Source of the DNA: Nageia nagi
Lineage: Eukaryota; Pinophyta
Assembly (NCBI GenBank): GCA_050084985.1
Contig: JBITNC010000001.1
Coordinates: 96,410,001 to 96,474,000, forward strand
Length of the DNA: 64,000 nucleotides
Direction of reading: 5' to 3'
Numbering within the stretch: the stretch's first letter is position 1; each line of letters starts with the position of its first letter. Of the stretch, positions 24,931-35,649 are shown piece by piece. Both the position numbers and the translations under genes were made by a program. The notes beneath the pieces are model-generated. The model did not search any database. It saw only the letters and a list, made by a program, of their open reading frames with translations, and was not told the DNA's origin.

Positions 24931-25779
24931 TAAAAGAATACAAAAATATACAAAACACAAACATATATATAGAATGCAAAAGAATACTACAAGTTTGCAA
25001 GGTCACAAAATAAAATTCCTACTTGATCCTCCTAGACAACAAGTCTCCTCTCATTTAGTCTCACCACATATCCTCTTGTTTGGTATCCCTTATCCTCTCT
25101 CGTATTGCCACTACATTAAATGGCCCTCTCTCCTTCAACACCTTAGCTCAAAAAACTTGAAATGATGAAAATATTATAAGTAACCTACATAAAGCTCCCT
25201 ATGTGTGCCTTTTCTTAACTTTCTCATTGTCACTAAGGGGCAATTTTTCACCACCATATATATATTTTGTGGAGTGGCTAAAAATTGTCCAACTAAAATC
25301 ACCACTAAAACTTAAAAAAAAAGGTAGTTTAAAACCAACCCATAAAAACTACCTCAAATTAGTTGCCCCCAAAACCCTTTTTTGGTCTAGTGACCTTATC
25401 ATTCCTAATGCCTTTTTATCTATAAATTAACATGAATATAAGAGGATTTAGATAAACAAATTACTAGAATGAAATAAGAATATATGCCACACAAGATGAG
25501 TTAATATTAACATAATACATAGAGAAAATAAAAATGTTAGTCAATTATCCATCTAAGAAACTCAAATAATGGTCAATAATGATCTAAAAAATAATACTCA
25601 TTTAGCCACCCAATCAAATTATCCTTCAAATAGAGAAGCACCTAAAAAAATAATACATATAGTGAATTATGAGTTAGAAATGAAAGAGGAATATAATAAT
25701 AAAGAGGGTTAAATTTTATGAATAGTATATATAAAAAGGAATCATAGATTAAATAACCTCAAATTTGTAGGATCAAAAA
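24931..25779. other. Unassigned stretch, left flank of the LINE
   Basis: A less AT-rich block at about 25,010-25,420 contains C-rich open frames with no family resemblance. From 25,440 the sequence may be the ORF1/5' part of the LINE, but I could not recognise a domain. Confidence 0.4.
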
Positions 25780-26643
25780 CTAATAAAAAGAATATAGAAG
25801 AACAAGGCATAACTCTTACTCAAGAAGAGATGATGAAATTATTGCTAAATTTCAATACCCTTTAGGAATAATGATTACTACTATGTATAATGTAAATGGT
25901 TTTGGAAGTTTCCCTAGACAAATGGTTATTTGAATATTAATTCAATAAATGAACATAGTTGTAATGATCCTAAAAGAAACAAGACTAAATGAATGGAATT
26001 TGCAAGGTTATAATAATAAATTTTGGTGAAATGGAGAAATACATTCCCAACTATTGTAGGGAAGGTTAGGAGATATAACCACTACTTGGAACCTATCCAT
26101 TTCCAAGAACTAGGGTTAAAATTACCTATAAGGGTTCTTATAGTATAACTTGGGAACATAGAGTTAGTGTAAATGTAGATGATCATTAATGTATATAGAT
26201 CCAAATCATTAGAAATGCAAAGGTAGAAATAGAAATATATAAAAAGATTTAAAGAGAATTACCCAAGAAATTAGGATAGTAGAGGGAATGACATTCAAAT
26301 TATAAGAGGATGAAAACAATTATAATGAAGATAATATTATAAAGTCTTTTCTATATACGTTTTGACCAAGGAAAACTACTTTCAAATAATTGTATTTACA
26401 AGGAAAGATTCTTGATAGACTAACTTTGGATCACTTTCTAGTATACTTAAAAATTATAATCACAAGTTTAAGATAAATAAATGCCTTTTATTTTGAATAT
26501 TTTTATATTAAAAAAGATTAAATCATGGGTCTCATTTATGATTGGTATGAGTAAGGTAAATACCATGACAACATAATATAAATTTGCATTCACTAACAAT
26601 TAAGATACATAAGATTCAAATCAAATCCATGGAACATACATCT
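25780..26643 (+). pseudogene. L1-type LINE relic: endonuclease part
   Basis: Near 25,883-26,040 a plus frame reads NVNGFGSFPRQMVI, VMILKETRLNEWN and YNNKFWWNGE. These fit the start of an apurinic-type endonuclease of a plant L1 ORF2 (N.RGLG...K......I.....LQETK). Downstream frames to 26,640 are badly broken. The matching reverse transcriptase lies at 31,813-34,330 on the same strand. The two halves are separated by the gypsy element at 26,644-31,807 with an ACATC target-site duplication. LINE proteins nick target DNA and prime reverse transcription there; this copy is dead. Confidence 0.65.
26639..26643. repeat. Target-site duplication ACATC, left copy
   Basis: ACATC directly precedes the left LTR; an identical ACATC follows the right LTR at 31,808-31,812. 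Five base pairs is the usual length for LTR retrotransposons. Confidence 0.9.
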
Positions 26644-28015
26644 ATAAAATCCCTAAATAATTATTCAAGAAAATATTAGCCAATTAAGTATCAAATAATA
26701 TCAATATGCACTCCTAGGTATACCATGAACTATTATGGGGTATCAAACACACATAAAAATGAGCTATAAATACCAAAGATGCACTCCTTTATTCATATTT
26801 CACCTCTACAACCTAACATCACACATGGAGACTCATATATCATGCAAAACACACCATTAATGGCTAGGAATGCCAACTTCACTATACAAGCATGATAAAA
26901 CTAAAATAGCTTAATGTTGGATATATGGAAGTATGAACATCAAATAATGAGAAAATAATGAGATCTAAGTATGCCATGAATCTATTAATGGAAGAATGAT
27001 GAGTACAATATTGAACAGGCCAATGAGGGCTCAATGTTGACCTCCAAGGATCCAACTAAGGTAAATAATATGTAAAGATAGATCCTTCTATTGAAACTAA
27101 TTTAGAATAATCATACACTACCAAATCCATGGATGCCACAGTGAAGGGCCCCCTCATAAGATAGCTCTTAACGAAGAGAGTAGATGTGATTTTGAAATGC
27201 CATTAGATGGATTCAAAGGTTTAGACTACTAATGGATGCATTAGGGTAGGGAAACCTCACAACATCAACATTCACCTTAACTACTATTCAGAAGGTGTTC
27301 TATGCCTTTTGGATTATCCTTGTATTCTATGCTCAAGGTTTCTTGATATTGCCAAGTCTTTGGTAACTACAAAGAGAAGGGTTTCAATATTGAATTGAAG
27401 TCTATCTCCTCAATGAGGCTCCTTTGCCTTATATATCTCATCAATGGATCTAGATATCATCTAAAAGTCATCAACCAACCTTACTAATCCAATGTGGGTT
27501 TCTTAGAAGCCCCATAAAGCTTAATAAAAGTGCCTAGGGGTCAATTCAAGCCCAACATGGGTATCTGGATCTTTTACATGCTCAATGTGGATCATCATGC
27601 TCAATGTAGGTGTTTTGGAATCACCCATGCCACATGGGGATTAGAATGCGTGCATGGGTTTCTTGGAATTATAATAAGCCAATGTGAGGTCTAGAGTGCA
27701 TGTGTGGATGTCTTAGAGTCATCATGGGCCAACATGGGGGTATAGAAGACTTCCCATGGTTGGCACATGTATATAAGTGCTCCAAAATCTAACATTAAGA
27801 AAATTAGGTATTTATCCATGCTTAAGTGTCATCTAGGTGTTATATAAGCATTAGGATTCTCATAATCATCTTTAGGATCACAATGTGGGTCCAACGGACC
27901 ATTATCTTTATATCCCAAGTAAATAACAACAAATACATGAATAAATGAATATTTACAAAAATGGAATCCCTAGGATTACAAAATTATTTATTTTTTGCAA
28001 AAAGAGGATGTTACA
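26644..28015 (-). mobile_element. Left (3') LTR of the gag-only gypsy element
   Basis: It starts TATAAAATCCCTAAATAA on the plus strand (TG mutated to TA) and ends GAGGATGTTACA. The match to the right LTR runs over its whole length. A segment at about 27,490-27,900 repeats a CCAA(C/T)(A/G)TGGG motif several times. Compared with the right LTR it lacks about 70 bp near 27,880. Confidence 0.9.
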
Positions 28016-28017
28016 AA

Positions 28018-28029
28018 GCTTCCCCTCTC
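28018..28029 (-). promoter_or_regulatory. Polypurine tract of the gag-only gypsy element
   Basis: On the minus strand GAGAGGGGAAGC ends two bases before the 3' LTR (TGTAAC). It would have primed plus-strand DNA synthesis. Its place fixes the element's direction as minus. Confidence 0.8.
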
Positions 28030-28480
28030 AAATTAATTACCCTTAAGCAATTGAAGGATTCCAAAAATAATTATCTTTCAAACATCCTTGGTTCCAATGT
28101 AGGTATCAATAATGGCTCTTTGTGGTGAAATGCAACTTCAATAAATCTCCTCCATAATTCAGCCCATTAAATCCCTATATCAGATCTTAAAGTCCATCCT
28201 AGGTGTCTAGATGTTGCATGCAAAAATTTTGATATTTCATTAAAATTCCTTCTATATTTGGAAATACATATTAAGTACAAAAATATCAAAAAATATTTTG
28301 ATACAACAATCCTATGCATGCAAAAATTTTGACATAGTCATACATGTTGAGTAGAAAATTATAGCAATGAGTATTTGGAAGAACCCTAAAAAATATCATT
28401 GAAAAAACATGGAAAAAAGAAAGCATGAGTGAAAAAGAATGGAGTTCTTACCCCATGATATATGCAAAGCCTTCTCTAAG

Positions 28481-28690
28481 CTCAACTTTGGGTGCCAAGC
28501 TTCTCCTATACCTAATGTTGGATGCTAATTCTCCTTTTTGTCCAATGTGGGATGCCAAACTCCTTTCTTTCCCAATGTTAGGTACCAATATCCCTTCATG
28601 TCCAATGTAGGGTGTCAATTCTCCTTTCTAACATTAGGTGTCAATCCCCCTTGATGTTCAACATGGGATGCCAAACCTCCTCCTTTCCCA
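28481..28690. repeat. 30-bp tandem array, about seven units
   Basis: Units begin at 28,481, 28,511, 28,541, 28,571 and 28,601 with exact 30-bp spacing, then near 28,629 and 28,658. The plus-strand core is (C)CCAATGT.GG.TGCCAA followed by a pyrimidine-rich stretch. TTGG...CCAA-type dyads recur in most units. On the minus strand it gives a 10-residue repeat (…SLASHIGQKG…). It lies between the protease relic and the polypurine tract, i.e. in the 3' untranslated part of the element. Confidence 0.9.
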
Positions 28691-28699
28691 ATTACCTTA

Positions 28700-29110
28700 G
28701 CTTACTTCTTATCTTCCTCATGGTATATCCAAATCACTTTACATATCTTGTTAGTGACCTATGGGCATTCATTCTTGATTCCTTATAGAGTGTGAGTCTT
28801 ACCATAAGTAACAAAATTCATAGTTAGATTCCTGTAATTGGTATGAATATCAACCAATTAAAATAGCCATTGTACACCCAAGATAATATGAGGATGCCCC
28901 TTAAGTAGATACACATAAAATTTTTCTCTATGTGATTTTGTAATCTCACCCCAAATATTTCCATGATTTGGTCCACTAATGTAAGTTTCCCATTAGTATT
29001 GGAAAATCTGAATCCTTCAAACTCTTGGTTTTGAGACCCTTCTTTTCCAAAAAATATCCAACAATAAAATTATGAGTAGCACTAGGGTCTATTAGGAATA
29101 TTACCTCTTA
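28700..29110 (-). pseudogene. Gypsy protease relic of the gag-only element
   Basis: A minus frame at about 29,103-29,036 reads LIDPSATHNFIVGYFLEKKG. This is the retropepsin active-site region (expected L.DSGATHNFI), with Ser-Gly replaced by Pro-Ser. Downstream frames are broken, and no RT follows before the 30-bp array at 28,690. Confidence 0.75.
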
Positions 29111-29189
29111 CCCACCTGCTTTCCCAATTACATTGAGATGAAATCATCATTATTGCAATTTTCTAAAAATTTGAAATGAAATCATCTAC

Positions 29190-30331
29190 TATTCCTTGCT
29201 ATCCCAAGGATGCAAGTTCTCTTAAATAATCATTATCCTTTTTTTTTTGTTAAACCCTTTTACCAACCTCTTAGAAAATTCATCAAAAGATGAGATATGA
29301 GAATAATCACGACTAATTATCCCATGTTACTACCATTTGAGAGCATATTCCTCAAAATGAAATGATGCAAAATGGATTGCATCCTCTTCAACCATATTCA
29401 AGTTGAAGGTGAATTATGTTTGAAGCTGATGGAGCCAAGGCCTAGCCATCATTTTCTTTCCATCATACATCAAAACTTGCATTTTGTTACTTTTCTATTG
29501 TAGCTCTCTTTTTTCACCCCATGAGTTGCCTTAAGAGTGGGTGCCATGAAAACTATTTCCCTTCAAGCCCAAAGTCTCTAAGTAGCTATTGAAATTCATA
29601 TCCTTTCTAAATTTTGAATCTATCATAGAATAGTATCTAAAAATATGATTCAACTCAGGAGGATTTGGGACCCAATTTTTTAACCTTATTCAAAGATCTA
29701 TTGATGAACATAGGCTTGGATGGCTTGGGAATAATAGGAGGATATCTTATCTTACCAACATATTCTTCTAAAAGTCTCCCTAGTTAGTCCCTTATGATTC
29801 CTTACAAGAGTGGGAACTTATGAATGCATGATCCTATTTACTCATGGATCCATGATGAGTGGATCCTCTATCCATCAAGCTATACAATCTCCTTAGTATG
29901 GGATATTTCTTTATTATATCCTCCTCTCTTAGTTCTTCTTCCTTAGAATAGAATATGGGTACTCACATTTCATCTGAGCACTTCTTACTTTCTAAACCAA
30001 ACATCCAATTTGGATGACTTATTTTTCACTACTTTAGTCATACTCCTCATGGAGAAAAGGAGCTCATTAAATTTTATTTTTGGTGTAGACTCCCTGACTG
30101 GAGTAGAGCTTCTTCTTCTTCTATATGGTGGGGACATGCCTCTCCTAACTAAATTCTCTTTTCCAAAGGGTTCGCCATCTTGGACATCCTTATCCATGGT
30201 TTATGATCATCATTTTGAGTGGATTTGGCTAAGGTTTCTTCTAAGAACACCCCCTTTCCATCCTTATTAGCTAAAGAAATCTCTTTTCTAAAGCTAGATC
30301 TAGTATAATAATTATGAACGATTAGTATCAT
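29190..30331 (-). pseudogene. Gypsy gag relic of the gag-only element
   Basis: Minus frames give an N-terminal, charged part (30,331-29,985; KEISLANKDGKGVFLEETL, then SPPYRRRRSSTPVRE, then NELLFSMRS). A capsid-type core follows at about 29,450-29,230 (EEDAIHFASFHFEEYALKW, then SFDEFSKRLVKGF). The core fits the F..sL...A..Ww......i.sw.eF...f. pattern of gypsy Gag. Several stops and a frameshift separate the parts. Primer site and 5' LTR lie immediately upstream at 30,353 and 30,366. Confidence 0.7.
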
Positions 30332-30352
30332 TCACAGGCTAGTTAAATTCAA

Positions 30353-30364
30353 GCTCTAATACCA
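30353..30364 (-). promoter_or_regulatory. Primer binding site (initiator Met tRNA)
   Basis: The minus strand reads TGGTATTAGAGC, one mismatch from TGGTATCAGAGC, the complement of the plant initiator-Met tRNA 3' end. It is one base from the 5' LTR. Confidence 0.9.
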
Positions 30365-30365
30365 C

Positions 30366-31807
30366 TGTAAAATTTCTAAATAACTATTTAAGCAAATATT
30401 AGTCAATTAAGTATCAAAAAATATCAATATGCACTCCTAAGCATGCCATGAACTATTATAGGGTATCAAACATATATAAAAATGAGCCAAAAACCTAATG
30501 ATGCACTCCTCTAGTCAAATTTTACCTCTACGATATAACATCACACATGGTGACTCATATATCATGCAAAATACACCATTAGTGGTCAAGAATACCAATG
30601 ATTCACCATACAAGCATGAATACATTGAAATATCTCAATGTTAGATATATGGAAGCATGAACATCGCATAATAAGATAATAATAATATCCAAATATGCCA
30701 TGACTCCATTAATTAAAGAATGATAAATACAATACCAAACAGGCCTAAGAGGGCTCAACATTGGCCTTTACAGAGCCAACTAGGGAAAATAATATGTAGA
30801 GATAGATCCTTATATCAAAACTACTATAGAACAATAACACATTACCATTTATATGGATGCCACATTGAAGGGCTTCCTCACAGACTAGCTCCTAGTGAAG
30901 AGAACAAATGTGATTTTGAAATGCCACTAGATGGATTTAAAGGTTCAGATTGCTTGTGGATAACTTAAGGTAGGGAAACCTCACAAAATGAACATTCACC
31001 TTAATAGCTATTCAGAAGGTGTTCCATGCCTCCTAGATTATCCTTGTGTTCTACACTCAAGGGTTCTTGATATAGCTAAATCTTTGGTAACTCCAAAGAG
31101 AAGGGTTTCAATATCAAATTCAAGTCTATCTCCTAAATGAGTCTCCTTCATTTTATGTAGCTCATCAATGGATCTAGATATCATCTATAGGTCATCACCC
31201 ATCCTTCCTAATCTAATGTGGGCTTCCTAGAATCCTCACAAAGCCCAATGAAGGTGCCTAGGGATCAATCCAAGCCCAAAATGGGTATCTAGGTGCTGTA
31301 CATGGTCAATGTGGATCATCATGATCATTGTGGATTCTTTGGAGTCACCCATGTCACATGGGGATTAGAATGCATGCATGGGTTTCTTAGAATTATATTA
31401 AGCCAACATGGGGGTTTAGAGTGCATGTATGGGTATCTTGGAGTCATCATGGGCCAAATGGGGGTATGTAAGTCTCCCTAAGGATGGTGCATGTATACAA
31501 GTGCTCCCAAATCCAAAATTGGATCAATTAGGTATTTTTCTTGCTCAAGTGTCATCTAGGTGTTATACAATCATTGGGATTCCCACAATCATCTTTAGGA
31601 TCTCCAAGTGCATTAATGATAAATTAAATAACACATAGTAGCTTAGGAGGAAAACCTCCCTCATGGGGCTCACAATGTGGGTCCAATGGACTATTATATT
31701 TTTATCCCAAGTAAATAACAATAAATACATGAATAAATAAATATTTATAAAAAGGGAATCCCTAGGATTCTAAAATTACTTATTTTTTACAAAAAGGGGA
31801 TGTTACA
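30366..31807 (-). mobile_element. Right (5') LTR of the gag-only gypsy element
   Basis: It starts TGTAAAATTTCTAAATAA and ends GGGGATGTTACA on the plus strand, so the ends are TG...CA and inverted TGTAA/TTACA. It is 1,442 bp and pairs with 26,644-28,015. Short CCAA(C/T)ATGGG-type repeats occur at about 31,210-31,470. The open frames here (30,720-30,968; 31,293-31,638) are LTR sequence, not genes. Confidence 0.9.
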
Positions 31808-31812
31808 ACATC
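31808..31812. repeat. Target-site duplication ACATC, right copy
   Basis: Identical to the five bases at 26,639-26,643. Confidence 0.9.
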
Positions 31813-34330
31813 ATAAATTATATTTCCAATAGTAAAGTTTAGCTATATTTGGTATTATAGAGAATGTGGAAAAAGAGATCAAAATGGGTAGAATAACTTA
31901 ATATATTTTAGCTAAGAAATAAAATCTCTTGAAAAAAAGGAAGAGATGGATGGAAAATAAGAAATATTTTAGAAACAAAGATCTCAAGTGACATGTCTTG
32001 AACAAGGTGATAGAAATACATTTTTCTTATAGGAAAATCATTTAAAGAGAATTTACCAAATAGAGTACATGTTGTTTAGAACCCTTAAGTAATTATTACT
32101 AACACCAATTGAGTTATGAAAACTCTTGCCAACTAATTATTTCGAAAAAAAAAGAGGAAAAATCATCTTTATCATTTATTCACTAGGAATAAATCTTGGG
32201 AAGCATATCAAAATTAATCACTTGAAAATAAAATGATAATATCCTTAAACATATCTTAAATGAGGAATTAAAGAAGGTGGTATTTAACATGTAGAAAAGG
32301 AAACCCTCATGCCTAAATGGTTTCCCTATTGAATATTTTATGACCATTTGGAGCGCATTAGTTATATTACTGGTTGTAAAAATGGATGAAGCAAAAATGA
32401 TTACATTAGTACTCAATTATTTAAATCATACTTTACTTGCCTTAATTCACAAAGGAGAGAATAATTAAGATATCATCAAAATTAGTTCTATTAAACCTTG
32501 TAATGTTGTATATAAAATTTTGACTAAATTTATGGTAGAAAGTCTCAAATATTTATGCCTTATTTAATCTAGGATGAGAAGGGATGTTTTGTATAAGCTA
32601 AAGAGATATAAATGGTATTATGATAGCCTAAGAGAGTATATACTCTATGAATATGAAATATAGTCAAGGGATATTCATTAAGTTAGATTTCTCTAAGGAT
32701 GAAATAGAGTAAGTTAGGTATTCTTAGCTCAAATCTTAGACAAGATGGGATTTTATTCATAATGATCATCATGGGTCTTAGCATACATACAATTAGTATC
32801 TATTTTTACTTCTAATTTATGAAATATCTTTTGAGAATTTCATAGCTAAGAGAGGAATCTATAGATATTATCCAGTATCATCATACCTTTTTATCATCTA
32901 TGCTAAAGGCCTTGGAATATTACTAGCCAAAAAGAAATAAGAAGTAATCATATATTTGAATGCGGACCCAAAAATTGACTTAACAAACCTTCAATTAGTG
33001 GATGATATATACATGATATGTCTAACTACTATTAGATGATAATAAGTATAAGAGAAATTTTGAATTGTTATATTGAAGCTACTTGTGAAGTACTAAATGT
33101 GAATAAATCTAAGATAGTTTTCTTCAAGGTTGAGAAGAGGCTTAGGGAGGCAATTCTTTAAATTATTCATTTCTTGAAAGACACCTTGCTAATTCATTAT
33201 CTTGGAATTCTTTTATTAGTACAAAAATAAAACACAAATATTATAAACCATTACTTTATAGATAATACTTGAAAATATCTCATTAGACCCATAGATAGCT
33301 AAGTTTGGGATGTTGATTGACTATATTAAAGGAGTTCCTACAAGCATTACCTATTTATAATTTTTTAGTCCTTACTACCCTAATAGGATTTTTGAAATAA
33401 TTGGATATAATTATGAGGTATTTCTTATGGTTAAAACCTTAGTAAGATATAAAAAATTAACCTTATTTCGCTGGAATAAAATTTGCTAACCTAAAGCTAA
33501 AGAAGGATTAGGGGTGAAGACAATAATATTAAACAATTAGTCAATAGCTACAAAACTCTATTAGATATAGTTCACTACTCCAAAAACATTATGAAGTTAT
33601 ATTCTACTAGTTAATTATCTTCTTAAGGAAAATTTAAGCACTATTCCTCATATTTTAGTAGACAAAGATACTTCAATTATATAAAGGAACATGAAATTAG
33701 AAATAATAATGCTAAGAAATCATCTCTTTTGGCATTTGAGAAATAGCTAGTGGACAAGATTATTTTAAGGAATATTCAAACTAAAACCCACCACTTATTA
33801 ATAAATTTTCAAAGATCAAGGATCTGAAATTTTTCTTTCAAAATCATGGATAGATAAAGATCCACTAGTATCTCAAACAATTTCAAAAGTACACATTTTT
33901 CTTACAACAATGCTCCTTTAAAATTTATAAATACACAAAGACTAAATTTAGAGTATTTCAAAGATAAATTTTTTCCATAATAGTGAGAAAAAAGATAAAT
34001 TGGGTTTGATAAACAACCCAACAAGTGTATATTCTACTAAGGAAGGTTATAAATTGATATTACTTCATCAAGATATTATTCATCCTATCCCATGGAACTT
34101 TATTTGAAATAATAAAATTTAGAATAAGGTCAATATGTATACTTTATTAGCTAACCATTGAAGTTATATTACACATGAAAATATTTACAAATAATGTTTT
34201 TTAGAATCTTAAAGATATAATATTTATTAGTAATAAAATGAGTCTATAAATTACCTCTTCTTTACTATTTCTTCACACATTCTTTATGGCAATATGTTTG
34301 ACAATAAGTATCCCCTTTTGTTAGAGTTTT
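31813..34330 (+). pseudogene. L1-type LINE relic: reverse transcriptase and C-terminal part
   Basis: Plus frames carry an ordered set of non-LTR RT signatures. IKPCNVVYKILTKFMVESLK lies at about 32,490-32,552 (FRPI.L.N..YKI..K....RL). KLDFSKDEIE lies at 32,679-32,708 (LD..KA.D), then SPYLF-like text near 32,880. LQLVDDIYM lies at 32,989-33,015 (the FADD box, here VDD) and YLGILLL near 33,200. A segment KPKAKEGLG-like lies near 33,490, and KVNMYTLLA near 34,135 resembles the zf-RVT domain. Many stops are present. The endonuclease half is at 25,780-26,643. I saw no clear poly(A) end. Confidence 0.8.
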
Positions 34331-35640
34331 AATATTTCATGAATATTATAGGAAGGCAAGGTTCAAATTCACCAAGTTGAAAGTAGCTTGATAGTTAAGC
34401 CCAAGATTCTTTTGGTGGTACTATAATGAAAACCTCAAACTATTGGATTATACTTGAAAAAAAACTCTTAAGTAAGATCACAAAGACTATGATTGCTAAC
34501 TTTAATTAAAAAAAATTTCTTGAATAAGAGAAAGTAGAAATTTTGGACTACTTAGGTATTAATATGAGTAGCAATTATAAACATGAGTAAAAAACACATC
34601 ATTTTATTTGCATCTAATTTTAGGTTGGAGCCATAATAGATATAGTTGAAGTATACCATGGTATAATAGTTAAAACATATTTCTTTGATACTAGTTAGAT
34701 ATGCCTTGGGATAGTTAGCAAGGAAAAAAATATTTTTAAGAGTCTTATGGAAATCTAAAGCAGATATAACTATTATATGTAGTTTGAAATCTTTTAAATA
34801 TTTTTTTTTTCATTTTTCCTTGGGAGAGTTAGCAAGAAAAATATATGTTTTTGAGTAATTATATAAAATATAAAATATTTTAAATGGATTTTATTTTTTA
34901 TCTTTTCTCTTGGAGAATTAGTAAGAAAGAAAATATTTTAAAGAGTATTATGAAAAGTCAAAGAAGATGGAAGTTATCATATGTAATTTGAAATCTCATA
35001 AATGATTTTAATTTTTTATCTTTTTGAAAAAAAATCTATATAAAAGAACACCACTTTTGTTATAGATCAATACTATAAAATATTATAAATACCTTTATAT
35101 GGTATTTTATTTTAATATTTTTCCAAATTTATTTTCTAGGAATAAATCTTTCTAATAAAGAACTTAATCCTTTTGAAGCAAATTAGAAATATTTGTACCT
35201 TAATTCCATAGGTGTATCATAGGTCATGAAGAAGCATACTTGCATTGGATAGCTTAAACTTCATCATATTAAATTTTTTAATGTTTTCTAAGATCATAAT
35301 ATAATTTACATAGATATGTAACGATAATTTTAAGTTTTTAGATTTATATGTCTCATAGGTAAATATAATAAAAATGTTGAAGACAAATATGTAGAAGTAT
35401 CATTCAACTTTGCTCCAATAAAACAATGAAATGAGAATACATAAAACAAAGTATATATGGGAAAATAGAGTAAGGAATACACTCATATTTTTATTCATTC
35501 ATAAAATTAATTACAAAGGTAATATTTTTTCTACTAAAGAGTACATATCAAATACAAAACCTAACTTCTAACTATTTGATCAGTTAACATTGAAACTATT
35601 TAATAAAATAAAAAAAAATAATTATGAAAATACTTTGTAA
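34331..35640. other. AT-rich stretch between LINE and copia A
   Basis: No domain was recognised. The left part may be the LINE 3' end and the right part should contain the 3' LTR of minus-strand copia A, but no LTR ends are clear. A three-copy repeat lies inside (listed). Confidence 0.45.
34704..35030. repeat. Imperfect tandem repeat, three copies of about 90-115 bp
   Basis: Units begin near 34,704, 34,818 and 34,906 with (C)CTTGG(G)A.A(G/A)TTAG.AAG(G/A)AA and continue with AT-rich text ending in TTTGAAATCTT.TAAAT or similar. Copy 2 is shortened. Possibly LTR-internal, because copia A should end nearby. Confidence 0.7.
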
Positions 35641-35649
35641 ATATGTGGT

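Larger units (their letters stand above)
26644..31807 (-). mobile_element. Non-autonomous gag-protease-only gypsy element, complete insertion
   Basis: This 5,164-bp minus-strand element has two LTRs of 1.37 and 1.44 kb, an initiator-Met primer site, a polypurine tract and a perfect 5-bp target-site duplication. The internal region is only about 2.35 kb. It encodes a gypsy-type gag and a protease active-site region but shows no RT, RNase H or integrase. That layout matches the TR-GAG class of plant elements, which need another element's pol to move. The protease remnant makes it slightly larger than a pure gag-only element. It is inserted in the LINE relic. Confidence 0.85.

Noticed and set aside
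24896-25430. Open frames of 89 and 75 codons after the PPR array
   Set aside because: The first only touches the last PPR-like segment by a few codons; the rest shows no family pattern and no continuity with the PPR frames.
28481-28690. Regular 30-bp spacing that might recall a CRISPR array
   Set aside because: The repeats are contiguous without unique spacers, lie inside an LTR retrotransposon and the DNA is from a plant nucleus.
30720-31638. Three plus-strand open frames of 62-82 codons
   Set aside because: They lie wholly within the right LTR of the gag-only element and have broken counterparts in the left LTR.
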